The notes: generated by a model from the sequence alone, not told the origin. DNA of 64,000 nt from Azophilus sp965199705 (GCA_965199705.1 OZ241359.1:1860001-1924000); one strand, 5' to 3'; shown: positions 26,298 to 35,038, counted from the stretch's first letter. Numbers and translations are program-made.

Positions 26298-27052
26298 GAA
26301 ATTACCCTCGCTTCGTTCCTGAGCTTGTCGAGCAGCTCGTCCACACTCTCCACCTTGATGCCGGCATCACGCTCCGCTGGCCGCTCTACAGAGACCAGGG
26401 TGAGGCTCGGGGTCGGGTCCACGTCCAGGGACTCTGGCGTCAAAACATCCATGGGCTTGCGCTTGGCCTTCATGATGTTCGGCAGAGACGCATAGCGGGG
26501 TTCGTTGAGGCGCAGATCCGTGGTGACAACGGCCGGCAGCTTGACAGCAATCGTTTGCAGGCCGCCGTCCACTTCGCGGGTAACCTGCAGCGCCCCGTCC
26601 TGCACCTGCACCTGCACTTCAGATGCGAAGGTAGCCTGGGCCATACCGCAAAGCGCGGCAAACATCTGCCCGGTCTGGCCGTTGTCGCCGTCGATGCTCT
26701 GCTTGCCGAATATGATGATGTCCGCCTGTTCGCGCGCCTGTACGGCCTTCAGCAACTTGGCCACGCCAAGCGGCGTGACCGCTGCATCGGTTTCGATGAG
26801 CAGCGCCCGGTCCGCGCCGAGCGCCAGGCAAGTACGCAGCTGCTCCTGACAGGCAGGCAGGCCGACAGCAACCGCGAGCACTTCGTCGGCAACGCCCGCC
26901 TCCTTCAACCGCACCGCTTCCTCGATGCCGATTTCACAAAACGGGTTAACGGCCATCTTCACATTGGCGAGATCGACGCCCGTGCCGTCGGGCTTGACCC
27001 GAATCTTCACATTGGCGTCAACCACACGTTTGACGGGAACCATTACCTTCAT
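26294..27052 (-). CDS. etfB: Electron transfer flavoprotein beta subunit
   Basis: 252 residues. MKVMVPVKRVVDANVKIRVK opens the protein; NPFCEIGIEEAVRLKE and the AMP-binding GKQSIDGDNGQTGQM region follow. VTTDLRLNEPRYASLPNIMKAKRKP (in two parts) is the recognition loop that docks dehydrogenases. First gene of etfBA. Confidence 0.95.
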   Translation of the reverse strand: MKVMVPVKRVVDANVKIRVKPDGTGVDLANVKMAVNPFCEIGIEEAVRLKEAGVADEVLAVAVGLPACQEQLRTCLALGADRALLIETDAAVTPLGVAKLLKAVQAREQADIIIFGKQSIDGDNGQTGQMFAALCGMAQATFASEVQVQVQDGALQVTREVDGGLQTIAVKLPAVVTTDLRLNEPRYASLPNIMKAKRKPMDVLTPESLDVDPTPSLTLVSVERPAERDAGIKVESVDELLDKLRNEARVIS

Positions 27053-27155
27053 GGGATCTCCGTGACTTCAAATTGCCGCCAAGGGCGACGAAACGAAAGC
27101 ACCGCCGCGAATGACGGCGCAAAGGTGGTTATTCTGGCGATGCACCGGGCAACAA

Positions 27156-27803
27156 TCAAGCATCGTCGCGAGGCCAGCAGGCAGCGCCCTGGCGCGATTT
27201 CCAGGCCCGGAACCGTGCCCAGTCGCTGGCCGTATCGACATCCCACAGACAGGACAGTTCATGCGTTCGCAAGCCGAGCGCCATCGCCCGTTGACGTGTC
27301 TCGGCAAGCACCGTCGAGCCGCCCCAGGGCATGTCGTGAAACAGCGCTGGCTGTGCCTCGCGCAGGGCGATCAATCCATAGCCGCCGTCTTCTGTCGGCC
27401 CAAGCACCAGGTCGTTTCTGGTCAGCGCGGCAGCAGCCTTGCGAACATAAGCCGCATCCAGGCACGGCAGGTCCACGCCAACCAGTATCCCCGCCCTGCC
27501 CGTCTGCGTCTGGGCGGCGAGTACCGCCAGCATCCGCTCGCCGAGATCACCCGTCGGCTGAGTATGCAACGAGGCATTCAGTCGGCAACGCCAAGAGCCG
27601 ATCTGCGGGTGAGACGGATCGCCCGTCACCCAGAACTGGACAGGCAATTCGATGCCAGAGAGCGCCTCCAGCGTGTGCGCCAGCAGCCGCTCGTAGGCCA
27701 GGAGCGCAGTATCGGCTCCCAGATCACGCACCAGTCGCGTCTTCACCTGGCCTGGTTCCGGCGCCCGGAAGAATATGCACAGGCAGGGCGCTGGTCGGCT
27801 CAT
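27156..27803 (-). CDS. TIGR04282/DUF2064 family glycosyltransferase-like protein
   Basis: 215 residues. LCIFFRAPEPGQVKTRLVRDLG is the DUF2064 start (nucleotide-binding, split over strand and loop). ILVGVDLPCLDAAYV gives the D-x-P-x-L motif, and LGPTEDGGYGLIAL the product-site loop. The family is often found beside TIGR04283 in arsenosugar-type clusters, as here, where the two overlap by 4 bases. No arsenic methyltransferase or ArsS is in the window, so the arsenosugar role is only a family label. It ends 103 bases before etfB. Confidence 0.8.
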   Translation of the reverse strand: MSRPAPCLCIFFRAPEPGQVKTRLVRDLGADTALLAYERLLAHTLEALSGIELPVQFWVTGDPSHPQIGSWRCRLNASLHTQPTGDLGERMLAVLAAQTQTGRAGILVGVDLPCLDAAYVRKAAAALTRNDLVLGPTEDGGYGLIALREAQPALFHDMPWGGSTVLAETRQRAMALGLRTHELSCLWDVDTASDWARFRAWKSRQGAACWPRDDA

Positions 27804-28498
27804 CGGTGAACGTCGGCGCCATAGTAGGCGCGATACAGATGTTCAGGGTCAGCGCCCATGAAGTAGCGCACGCGACACCACCACATCATCAGTATCGTGA
27901 CCAGTACCCCGCGCTGGCGCCAGCGCCGGGGATCGGGTCGCAGCGCTGTGCGCGGTCGCAATGGCGCCGCCAGCCGGCGCAGACAGCGGCTGATCTCGAT
28001 ATCCTCCATCAGCGGCTGGCGCGGCATCCCGCCGATACTCTCCAGCAGACGTCGATGTACGAAAATGCCCTGATCACCCGTACAGATGCCGGTGAGACGG
28101 GAACGCAGATTCATCGCCGCCGCCACCAGTCGCAGCGGGTACGAATCGCGCATGCACACATCGAACCCGCCCCAGCCGGGCGCCGAGGCGGCGATTCTGA
28201 GGATCTCGACAATACAATCCGATGTGACGCGGGTATCGGCATGCAGAAGCCAGAGCCAATCACCACGGGCAGCGGCTATGCCGGCGGCAAGCTGGCCGCC
28301 ACGCCCTGGCGGCGCCCGCAGCAACCTCGCCCCACCGGCTTCGGCAAGCGCATCGCTACCATCGGTGCTGCCGCCATCGACCACCAGCAGCTCGGCGGGT
28401 GTAGCTGCCAGATCGGCCAGAACCCGGCCAAGCGCTTGCGCATCATTCAGTACCGGAATGACGATGCTGATTTTCGGCGGCCCGTTCCGCTTGTTCAT
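27800..28498 (-). CDS. TIGR04283 family GT2 glycosyltransferase
   Basis: 232 residues. ISIVIPVLNDAQALGRVL, LLVVDGGSTDGSDALAEAGG and WLWLLHADTRV are the GT2 nucleotide-sugar and DxD motifs (HAD here). GGFDVCMRD and GDQGIFVHR follow, then PLMEDIEISRCLRR, typical of TIGR04283. ATG 28498 is chosen because the GT2 fold starts right after it; the open frame runs upstream into the IS-derived border. It is the last backbone gene before the accessory island. Confidence 0.82.
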   Translation of the reverse strand: MNKRNGPPKISIVIPVLNDAQALGRVLADLAATPAELLVVDGGSTDGSDALAEAGGARLLRAPPGRGGQLAAGIAAARGDWLWLLHADTRVTSDCIVEILRIAASAPGWGGFDVCMRDSYPLRLVAAAMNLRSRLTGICTGDQGIFVHRRLLESIGGMPRQPLMEDIEISRCLRRLAAPLRPRTALRPDPRRWRQRGVLVTILMMWWCRVRYFMGADPEHLYRAYYGADVHR

Positions 28499-28537
28499 CC
28501 TGTACAGCTTCCTCGAAACTGTTAGGAAACCTCCGAT

Positions 28538-29037
28538 GTAACTACTCGCCCCCTGCACGGTTTGCTGACGCTGGGTGAGCTTCCCACGAGTTGACATCAT
28601 AGCGGGTTGGTCCTATGGCTCGCCGATTCGAGTGTTGGGCGCGGTCATGGGCAATGCATGGTTTGGTTCCAAGGCGACGGCGGGGCTGTGCCAGGCGCTG
28701 ATTGCGCTGATGCCGCCGCAATCGACGTACATCAAGACGCACCTGGGGGGCGGGGCGATCATGAAGCGCAAGCCCGGAGCGCTGCACAACATCGGCATTG
28801 ACTTGGACGAGCGGGCGATTTCCGGGTTTGAGCAAGGCGGCGGGCTGGGGGCGGCGCTACGCGGCCATGCCGCGGGCGGAGCGCCTGGCGGTGCTGTCCG
28901 CGATCATGGCGGTCGAGGCGGAGTAGCCGGTGGCGCGGGTCAACACGGCGTCGCTGCGCTCAGAGTTCGACGCGCTCAAGGGGCGCTTCGAGTCGCTGCG
29001 CGAGTCGGGCGAGATGGGCCCCGGGGCGAGTAGTTAC
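28538..29037 (+). mobile_element. 500-bp internally deleted derivative of the IS66-type element
   Basis: Both ends carry the same 15-bp perfect inverted repeat as the full element (GTAACTACTCGCCCC at 28538-28552, its complement at 29023-29037). Inside are the first part of the methyltransferase frame (from ATG 28648, MGNAWFGSKATAGLCQALI), a deletion, then the methyltransferase tail and the transposase start (from GTG 28931, VARVNTASLRSEFDALKGRF). All of the transposase core is gone. The DNA differs at many sites from the full copy, so it is not a recent offshoot of it. The bases outside the ends (CCTCCGAT left, ATCCATTT right) do not match, so no target duplication remains. Confidence 0.85.
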
Positions 29038-29102
29038 ATCCATTTTATCAATATTTCATCGTTTTGAGTTTTACCGTGATCTGAAACTGAGGAAAAATCG
29101 TC

Positions 29103-30506
29103 ATGACGATTGAAAACCAGGCCATTGCCCTGGCCAACGATCCAACCGAGTTTTTTCGCAACTCGATCACCGAGATGGGCGACTTCCCTCGCGAGGAGAT
29201 GGAAGCGCTGCAACTCTCTGCATTGCAACAGCGCTTTGCCGAGATGCGTGACAACATCCCGATGCTGAAAAAGCTGGCGGACGAACAGGGCGTCACCGAA
29301 ATCAACGAATTCGACGATGTCGTTCCGTTGTTGTTTGAGCACACCATGTACAAGTCTTATCCGGCCTCTCTCCTCGAGAAAGGCAGGTTTGCGCAAATCA
29401 ACAAATGGCTGAACAAACTTACGACGCACGACATTTCTGGCGTTGATGTCAGCGAATGCGAGAGCATCGATGGGTGGCTGTTGAAAATGGAAGCCGAGAC
29501 GGATCTGCGTATCTGTCATTCCTCAGGCACGACCGGCACCATGTCGTTTTTGCCGCATAGTGTCGACGAGTACGACATGCTCGGCAAAATCATGACCATG
29601 ACCAACCTGCAAAGCTACGGCGAAGAACCGTCAGATGGCGAGATCAACGTCATCTTCCCCAACTTCCGGTCCGGCTCCGGCTCATCACTACGCGGCAATG
29701 ACCTGATGGTCAACCACATCTCCAAAGGCGAAGAGCGTTTTCACTCCGCCTACGAAGGCCGCATGAGTTCTGATGTGCTGTATCTCGCTGCTCGTATTCG
29801 AGCCGCGCAACGCAAGGGAACGCTGGATCGTTTGCAGATCAGTGATGCCCTGATGGCGCGCAAAAAGGAGTTTGAGCAGATCGAGGCCGATATGCCTGCG
29901 CATATGGATGCCTTTTATCAGGAAAAGTTCGAGCAGCTGCGAGGCAAGCGCGTCTATATATCCTGCCCCTGGAATCTGCTGCATGACATGGCTCAGGCTG
30001 GGCTGAAAAAAGGTCAGGAAGGCATGTTCGCTCCAGACTCCATCGTCTTCACGGGGGGTGGCGCCAAAGGCCTGGTACAACCAGACGGTTGGGAAGAAGA
30101 TGTCTGCCGTTTCATGGGCGTCAGAAGTCTCAAGATGGCCTACGGCATGTCCGAAGTGATGGCTATGCACCCCATGTGCAGCGAGGGCCGTTACCACATG
30201 GCGCCCTGGGTCATTCCCTTTGTGCTTGATCCGGATACAAGTGAAGTCCTGCCGCGTGAAGGCAAGGTCACCGGCCGTGCCGCGTTCTATGGCTTGTTGG
30301 CTCGTCATGCCTGGGGCGGGTTTATCACCGGGGATGAAATCACCATTGACTGGGACAGTCGGTGCGGTTGTGGTCAAACCAGCTACCACCTGGATCCACT
30401 CATACAGCGTTTCAGCGACAAAAGTGGTGATGATGACAAGATCACTTGTGCGGCAACCGCGGACGCTCACGCGGAAGCGATGACCTTCCTGTCGAGCTTT
30501 GAATAA
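29103..30506 (+). CDS. LuxE/CapK-like adenylate-forming enzyme
   Basis: 467 residues. The adenylation P-loop reads HSSGTTGTMSFLPHS at about 139-153. VFTGGGAKGL and MAYGMSEVMAMHP give the adenine and acyl-adenylate motifs, and TGDEITIDW the hinge region. A C-terminal RCGCGQTSYHL resembles the Cys-bearing end of LuxE and phenylacetate-CoA-ligase-like proteins. It should activate a carboxylate as an adenylate and transfer it to a thiol or protein; substrate unknown. It is the first intact gene in the island, 65 bases after the IS derivative, with a DapB-like gene 120 bases downstream on the same strand. Confidence 0.75.
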   Translation: MTIENQAIALANDPTEFFRNSITEMGDFPREEMEALQLSALQQRFAEMRDNIPMLKKLADEQGVTEINEFDDVVPLLFEHTMYKSYPASLLEKGRFAQINKWLNKLTTHDISGVDVSECESIDGWLLKMEAETDLRICHSSGTTGTMSFLPHSVDEYDMLGKIMTMTNLQSYGEEPSDGEINVIFPNFRSGSGSSLRGNDLMVNHISKGEERFHSAYEGRMSSDVLYLAARIRAAQRKGTLDRLQISDALMARKKEFEQIEADMPAHMDAFYQEKFEQLRGKRVYISCPWNLLHDMAQAGLKKGQEGMFAPDSIVFTGGGAKGLVQPDGWEEDVCRFMGVRSLKMAYGMSEVMAMHPMCSEGRYHMAPWVIPFVLDPDTSEVLPREGKVTGRAAFYGLLARHAWGGFITGDEITIDWDSRCGCGQTSYHLDPLIQRFSDKSGDDDKITCAATADAHAEAMTFLSSFE

Positions 30507-30626
30507 CTTAATCAGCCTTGATACACCCGATGCACATGGGCTGCCTGGCGCTCTGACTGCACAGGTGACAATCCCTGCAAGCAATGTCGTTGAACCGTCG
30601 AAGTACGAAGTAGTACGGGAGAGGTA

Positions 30627-31703
30627 GTGAGAGAGCCATATCGAGTGGCCATCTGGGGACCCGGGATGGTGGGGTCCACGACGTTGAAAGACATTCTTCA
30701 ACTGCCCGAGTACGAAGTGGTCGGCGTCTATGCTTACAGTGAATCGAAGATCGGCGTTGATGTCGGCGAACTGGTAGGTCTGGATCCGATTGGGGTCACC
30801 GTTACCAACGACCGGCAAGACTTTCTGGCGTTGCCTGCCGAATGTGTAGTCTATACGGCGACAGACTCCGGGGACTTTGCTGCTGATCGTGACATTGTCG
30901 ATCTTCTTGGGTCAGGCAAAAATGTCCTGACTACCCTGGCCTACCATTACCCCCAAATGCGCGGACCCGAAGTCGTTGAAATGCTCGAGAACGCTTGTCG
31001 CCGCGGCGGCTCGACCCTTTACGCGACAGGCCTCTTTCCCGGCTACTTTCCCGAGGCGCTGGCAACCGCATTAACCATTCCGGTAAGCGGTTTGAAACAC
31101 CTCCATATTGCCGAAATGGTTGATGTATGCGGAGTTGCGAGCCCGCTCTTCTTCGAAGCGTTCGGCTTCGGCAAGCCGCTGAATGCGGACGACGCCAGTT
31201 CTCTTCCTTACATGACGCACAAGAACTACTACGTGCCCGTTATCCAGATGCTGGCCGATCAGATGGGGGTTGAGCTTGACGGTATTGAAGGCATCGCTAA
31301 AAGCTCTGCCACCGAAAAGGATCTGGATGTACGAGGCGCACTCATCAAAAAAGGTACCGTGGCTTCCGTCGCTTATGACTGGGTAGGCTTGGTCGATGGT
31401 AAACCGTTCCTTACTTTCAGCATCAATTGGTACCTGACCGACGACATGCGACCAGAAGAAGCCGAGTCCGCCGAGTGCTGGATCCTGACTGCAGAGGGAA
31501 ACCCCTCATTTCAAGCCAAGGTAGATATCAAACACTCTTTCGAAAACAACACCCCTCTGGACAAAGACAACCTGGACTTTGCCGGCTCGGGCATACTCCT
31601 GTCCAAATCCATTGCGGCAACGATTGAATCTCCGCCCGGGATAAAAACCCATAAGTTGGGTGAGCGGGTCTGGCGTCGCGATATGAGATTGGCGCAGTGT
31701 TGA
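30627..31703 (+). CDS. Dihydrodipicolinate-reductase-like NAD(P)-dependent dehydrogenase
   Basis: 358 residues. YRVAIWGPGMVGSTTLKDIL at residues 5-24 is a Rossmann G-x-G-x-x-G loop. VGVYAYSESKIGVDVGEL follows, as in the DapB-like amine/diaminopentanoate dehydrogenase family. The middle domain has YATGLFPGYFPEALATALT. The family reduces or oxidises imine/amine or keto substrates; the reaction here is not known. GTG 30627 has a purine-rich GGGAGAGG just upstream. It pairs with the adenylating enzyme before it. Confidence 0.7.
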   Translation: MREPYRVAIWGPGMVGSTTLKDILQLPEYEVVGVYAYSESKIGVDVGELVGLDPIGVTVTNDRQDFLALPAECVVYTATDSGDFAADRDIVDLLGSGKNVLTTLAYHYPQMRGPEVVEMLENACRRGGSTLYATGLFPGYFPEALATALTIPVSGLKHLHIAEMVDVCGVASPLFFEAFGFGKPLNADDASSLPYMTHKNYYVPVIQMLADQMGVELDGIEGIAKSSATEKDLDVRGALIKKGTVASVAYDWVGLVDGKPFLTFSINWYLTDDMRPEEAESAECWILTAEGNPSFQAKVDIKHSFENNTPLDKDNLDFAGSGILLSKSIAATIESPPGIKTHKLGERVWRRDMRLAQC

Positions 31704-31959
31704 TCGACATAAATGAAATGACCGATCTGTGGACCCAACTTCGTTCTTGCTGCCCAAGTGTGCCCTTCCCAATTGCGTCCATCAAACGGCGTTTTTTTGT
31801 ACCAATCGACCCACTTTAACGTTGCAAACTCGACAGCCCCGATACCACGTCAGGGGCCTTGCTGACGTATCAACTCCGCCTCCACTTTGTGGGAGTCAGG
31901 TGCTCGAGAAATGACGGTGCTTACCGGAGACATAGGTAACACTGTAGACCGGTGTTGTC
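31704..31959. other. Gene-free gap with a possible IS end fragment
   Basis: No supportable gene. The stretch ACCGGAGACATAGGTAACAC near 31922-31941 resembles leader/terminal sequences seen beside IS481/IS3-type transposases, but no transposase remains. It sits between convergent genes, so it probably holds transcription ends too. Confidence 0.3.
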
Positions 31960-32262
31960 CTAAGCTGCGCTTTTCTTCTGTGTGCGCTTCACTTTCACAT
32001 CTACGGACTTGCCCAGGCGGCTGTGAATCTGAATCATCTTGTCAATGGAAACACCGCTCAACTTCCCGGTCATCACTTTGTTAAATATGGGACGGTCTAC
32101 TCCAGCCAGTTTTGCAGCCGCTGTCTGACTAAGCTTGCGGCGTTTCACTTCTTTCTCGAGCTCAATCTTGAGTTGAGTTTTGACTTTCAAAACTTCTGCT
32201 TCAGCAGGGTCGAAGCCGAGATCTTCAAAAACATTCCCGCTGCTCTTTACCCATTCGCTCAT
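31960..32262 (-). CDS. higA: HigA-type antitoxin (XRE family)
   Basis: 100 residues. A helix-turn-helix is seen in KLSQTAAAKLAGVDRPIFNKVMTG at about 43-66 (read in two helices), followed by SGVSIDKMIQIHSRLG. This is the COG5606-type antitoxin that binds its own promoter. The start overlaps the toxin stop by 4 bases. Confidence 0.85.
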   Translation of the reverse strand: MSEWVKSSGNVFEDLGFDPAEAEVLKVKTQLKIELEKEVKRRKLSQTAAAKLAGVDRPIFNKVMTGKLSGVSIDKMIQIHSRLGKSVDVKVKRTQKKSAA

Positions 32263-32588
32263 AATTTTCTCCTGTGTTCACGCAACGCCGTCAATCTTAA
32301 CTTCGCTTTTTCGATTTCGTGTTTTGGCGTCTTCTGAGATTTCTTTTGAAATCCGCTTAGGATGTAGACTGCTTCGTTATAGACAGCCGTGTATATCACG
32401 CGATATTGATTACCTTCCCTGATTCGAATTTCTCTAACACTTGGGCCAATCGTTCGCATCGGTTTGGAATCTATCGGCTCCAACCCTGTTTGAAGGCGCA
32501 TGATTTGTTCGCCAACCAGGCGTTTTACCGCCACCGGAAACCGTCGTATTTCTTCCCTGGCTTGACCTTGAAATATGACTTCCTTCAT
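32259..32588 (-). CDS. higB: HigB/Gp49-like toxin (RelE superfamily)
   Basis: 109 residues. KEVIFQGQAREEIRRFP opens the RelE-like fold. PMRTIGPSVREIRIRE and YRVIYTAVYNEAVYILSGFQKKS carry the basic and aromatic residues of Gp49-like HigB mRNA interferases. The C-terminus is lysine-rich. Toxin-first order with a 4-base overlap to higA is typical of HigBA. The operator entry just upstream supports autoregulation. Confidence 0.85.
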   Translation of the reverse strand: MKEVIFQGQAREEIRRFPVAVKRLVGEQIMRLQTGLEPIDSKPMRTIGPSVREIRIREGNQYRVIYTAVYNEAVYILSGFQKKSQKTPKHEIEKAKLRLTALREHRRKL

Positions 32589-32597
32589 TCGCGGATA

Positions 32598-32648
32598 GTA
32601 GTTAATATGCTACAGTTCGTCAAGATTAAGTGTAGCTAATTTGCTACA
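32598..32648 (-). promoter_or_regulatory. Two inverted-repeat operators upstream of the higBA-like locus
   Basis: GTAG-N8-CTAC occurs at 32598-32613 and again at 32632-32647, where it is extended to TGTAGC-N6-GCTACA (32631-32648). The two share TAnTTAATnTGCTACAG-like sequence and are 34 bp apart, about three helical turns, starting 10 bases before the toxin ATG. Likely HigA binding sites. The rest of the 318-base gap up to the TetR gene (32649-32906) shows no gene. Confidence 0.55.
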
Positions 32649-32906
32649 GATAGAAGCGTGTTTTGATTGCTCCTTGTGTCCCATAGCTGTGTCCTGCACC
32701 GGTTAGAACAGGCGAGAGTAGTCACCTGTTTCGTTGAAAAAGCCGCTGGTGCGAATGCGCCTCCCCTGATGCAAATCTCCTTTTGCCTCCTGGTAGTATG
32801 AATTTCGCCTGTTTCAAAAAGTACTGGGGAGATTCGTGAAATATTCTTCAAAGGCTCTACTGCTAACGACAGGCGGAGATGCCTGCTGTCGGCGAATAGC
32901 GGACCT

Positions 32907-33503
32907 TTACCAGGAGCGCAACGCTGGTACGACAAACTCTTTGGCATAGCGTCCGACGGCGGCAACGGATGGAAAAATCTCGCGCCTTTCCATAAACATA
33001 AATTGGATACCCAGCAGCCAGTTGAGTGTCCGAGCGAAATCCAACCCCTCTCGCAATTCATCCTTTTGCTTGGCTGCTTCCAATATTCTCGTCCAGTATT
33101 CAGCGTTCGATTGCAAAATCTTGGGGTCCGAAGATGCGGCATACGCCGTATGCGGCACGTTTCCGGGTTTGATCAGGGCAGACCAAAACTCATCTCCATC
33201 GATTAGTTCTACAGCAAGTTCTAACGACCTGACAACTTGGCGCTCAAAAGACCGAAGGCGCCTAACCTCATCCCACCGCCGAGCGTTAATCTCTGAAACC
33301 TCGCTGGCAATGACGGCCGATACCAACTCTGACTTGTTCTTGAAGAACCTGTATAGATGCGGTCTCGGCAATCCTGCGTCTTCCGCAATCATATCCAGCG
33401 TAGTTTCCGCCAATCCGGTCCTTTTGAATCGCGCCTTTGCTATTTGTGCAATTTCGTCAACTCGTTCTTCCCTGGACTTTCGCTTTCGCATTCTCTTGTT
33501 CAC
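32907..33503 (-). CDS. TetR-family transcriptional regulator
   Basis: 198 residues. The N-terminal DNA-binding domain reads ARFKRTGLAETTLDMIAEDAG followed by LPRPHLYRFFKNKSELV, the TetR helix-turn-helix (residues about 24-62). The C-terminal domain is a helical ligand/dimer domain with no family-specific hallmark. It is divergent from the P450 gene with 73 bases between starts, and an inverted repeat covers the P450 -10 box, so it is probably the local repressor of that gene and of itself. Confidence 0.9.
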   Translation of the reverse strand: MNKRMRKRKSREERVDEIAQIAKARFKRTGLAETTLDMIAEDAGLPRPHLYRFFKNKSELVSAVIASEVSEINARRWDEVRRLRSFERQVVRSLELAVELIDGDEFWSALIKPGNVPHTAYAASSDPKILQSNAEYWTRILEAAKQKDELREGLDFARTLNWLLGIQFMFMERREIFPSVAAVGRYAKEFVVPALRSW

Positions 33504-33517
33504 TCCCGATTCTCAAC

Positions 33518-33568
33518 TGGACACGCTTGTTTTATGGTACATTATAATTCATTTGTTCCATTAAGGAG
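33518..33568 (+). promoter_or_regulatory. P450 promoter with overlapping TetR-type operator
   Basis: TGGACA at 33518-33523 and a perfect TATAAT at 33543-33548 (19-bp spacing) precede AAGGAG at 33563-33568, which is 8 bases before the P450 ATG. The -10 box lies within the spacer of an inverted repeat, ATGGTACA (33534-33541) and TGTTCCAT (33554-33561), 7 of 8 paired. Binding there would block the polymerase. Confidence 0.6.
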
Positions 33569-33576
33569 ATGCGTTC

Positions 33577-34782
33577 ATGGAACCTTTCAACCCATTGAAT
33601 CCTGAGCTGACGATCAACCCTTATCCCGCATACGCACATCTGCGGGAGAACGACCCAGTTCACCTCTCAGCAATGGGCGCGTACGTTCTAACCCGTTATG
33701 ACGATGTCAAGCAGATGCTCAATGATGGTGCAACGTTTCAGCACCAGTATGTAGCACAACAGGTTCAACGTACTGGTGAAGGCGTTGAAGACGAACCCTA
33801 CTTCGATTACTTCAGAAGAATGATTTTTGTGTCGGATGGAGAAGATCATCGGCGTCTTCGAAAGCTCGTAGCCAAGGCCTTCACCCCAAAGCAATTGGCG
33901 GATCTCAGACGCAAAGCCAAAGAGATTGCGAACGAACTGTATGCTGAGGGCGAAAAGCAGGGTGGCATGGACTTCGTGTCCGAATTTGCGTTCCCATTTC
34001 CTCTTCGCGTTATCGGAAGCATGTTGGGCATACCAGACTCAGATCACGCCGAGATTGGGTCATACGCCACCGATCTGAACCCGGTCCTCGAATTTTTGCC
34101 CATGTCACCGGAGGTGCTCGCCAAAGCCAATCATGCTGTTGAAGTGCTTGCCGACTACTTCTTGAAGATGGCGGAAGCGCGGCGAAGATCACCAACGGAC
34201 GATTTATTCTCAGCTTTGGTGCACGCAACCGAAGACGGGGACAAACTTTCGAACGAGGAACTGATCGCAAACGCGATACTCCTCTATGTGGCCGGGCACG
34301 AAACAACGGCAGGCGGCACCTCTCTGGCCTTGTTTACGCTGCACAATAATCCTGAACAGTTGGGTGCACTCAAGGCTAATCCAGGTTTGATTCCAGATTC
34401 GATAAATGAACTGTTGCGATACGACACGCCTGGTCAGGGTACGGCGCGTGTTGTTATGCAACCAACCACGTTCGGAGAATACGAGATAGAACCAGGTAGC
34501 TTTGTGCTCGGCTATCTCGGCGCGGCCAATCGCGACCCCAATGTCTTCGAGAATCCAGACGAGCTAAATTTTCAGCGCGATCTGGCGCGAATCAGACCTC
34601 TCACTTTTGGTGGAGGCGGACACATGTGCGTCGGTCGAAATTTGGCGCGACAGGAATTTGAAATCGCTTTCGGGACATTGCTCACGCAACATCCATCTAT
34701 CCAGGTTTTGGAGGAGGAGTGCCAGTTCAGAGACACTCCATTGATGAGGGGCCTAAAGCGGTTACCGATCGTCTGGAAATGA
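33577..34782 (+). CDS. Cytochrome P450
   Basis: 401-residue soluble class I P450. The I-helix has YVAGHETTAGG with the acid-alcohol pair replaced by the usual E-T-T. The K-helix ExxR is ELLR, and the heme-thiolate loop is FGGGGHMCVGRNLAR with Cys at 351. It needs separate ferredoxin and reductase; none is encoded beside it, though a ferredoxin-P450 fusion lies at 38739. The substrate is unknown. The regulator upstream suggests induction by a small molecule. A 107-bp piece of its 3' half (34406-34512) is repeated at 36270-36376. Confidence 0.93.
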   Translation: MEPFNPLNPELTINPYPAYAHLRENDPVHLSAMGAYVLTRYDDVKQMLNDGATFQHQYVAQQVQRTGEGVEDEPYFDYFRRMIFVSDGEDHRRLRKLVAKAFTPKQLADLRRKAKEIANELYAEGEKQGGMDFVSEFAFPFPLRVIGSMLGIPDSDHAEIGSYATDLNPVLEFLPMSPEVLAKANHAVEVLADYFLKMAEARRRSPTDDLFSALVHATEDGDKLSNEELIANAILLYVAGHETTAGGTSLALFTLHNNPEQLGALKANPGLIPDSINELLRYDTPGQGTARVVMQPTTFGEYEIEPGSFVLGYLGAANRDPNVFENPDELNFQRDLARIRPLTFGGGGHMCVGRNLARQEFEIAFGTLLTQHPSIQVLEEECQFRDTPLMRGLKRLPIVWK

Positions 34783-34930
34783 GTTCGAAACTGTGCGGCC
34801 GCCGCCTACTCGATTCCAGGCGATGGCCCCGTTGGACACTGGCTATCAAGCACTGGGCGTCACAATTGGCGCCCAAAAAAAGGTCGCCATATAGTATAAC
34901 TATCTATTATTTATCAATTACTTAACATAA

Positions 34931-35026
34931 CAGGCCAAAGTTCATCAGGCATAAAAGGCTAATTTTGGATTGACTCAATAAGCTAACAATGGCATAACAA
35001 AATAAGCTAATTTTTCTATAGATCAG
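34931..35026 (+). repeat. Four iteron-like direct repeats with 24-bp period upstream of fic
   Basis: CAGGCCAA (34931), AAGGCTAA (34955), TAAGCTAA (34979) and TAAGCTAA (35003) start exactly 24 bases apart in an AT-rich stretch. The remainder of each unit is only partly conserved. They end 29 bases before the fic ATG. The whole gap 34783-35038 has no gene. A regular array on the gene side suggests a binding site for a cognate HTH protein. Confidence 0.55.
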
Positions 35027-35038
35027 AAAGGCACTTCC

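Noticed and set aside
26555..28525. Plus-strand open frame (656 codons) opposite etfB and the glycosyltransferases
   Set aside because: Low-complexity, Arg/Pro/Gln-rich translation with no motif; antisense to well-supported genes.
32636..33142. Minus-strand 168-codon frame after the toxin-antitoxin locus
   Set aside because: Cys/Arg-rich shadow of the TetR gene in another frame, with no ribosome site.
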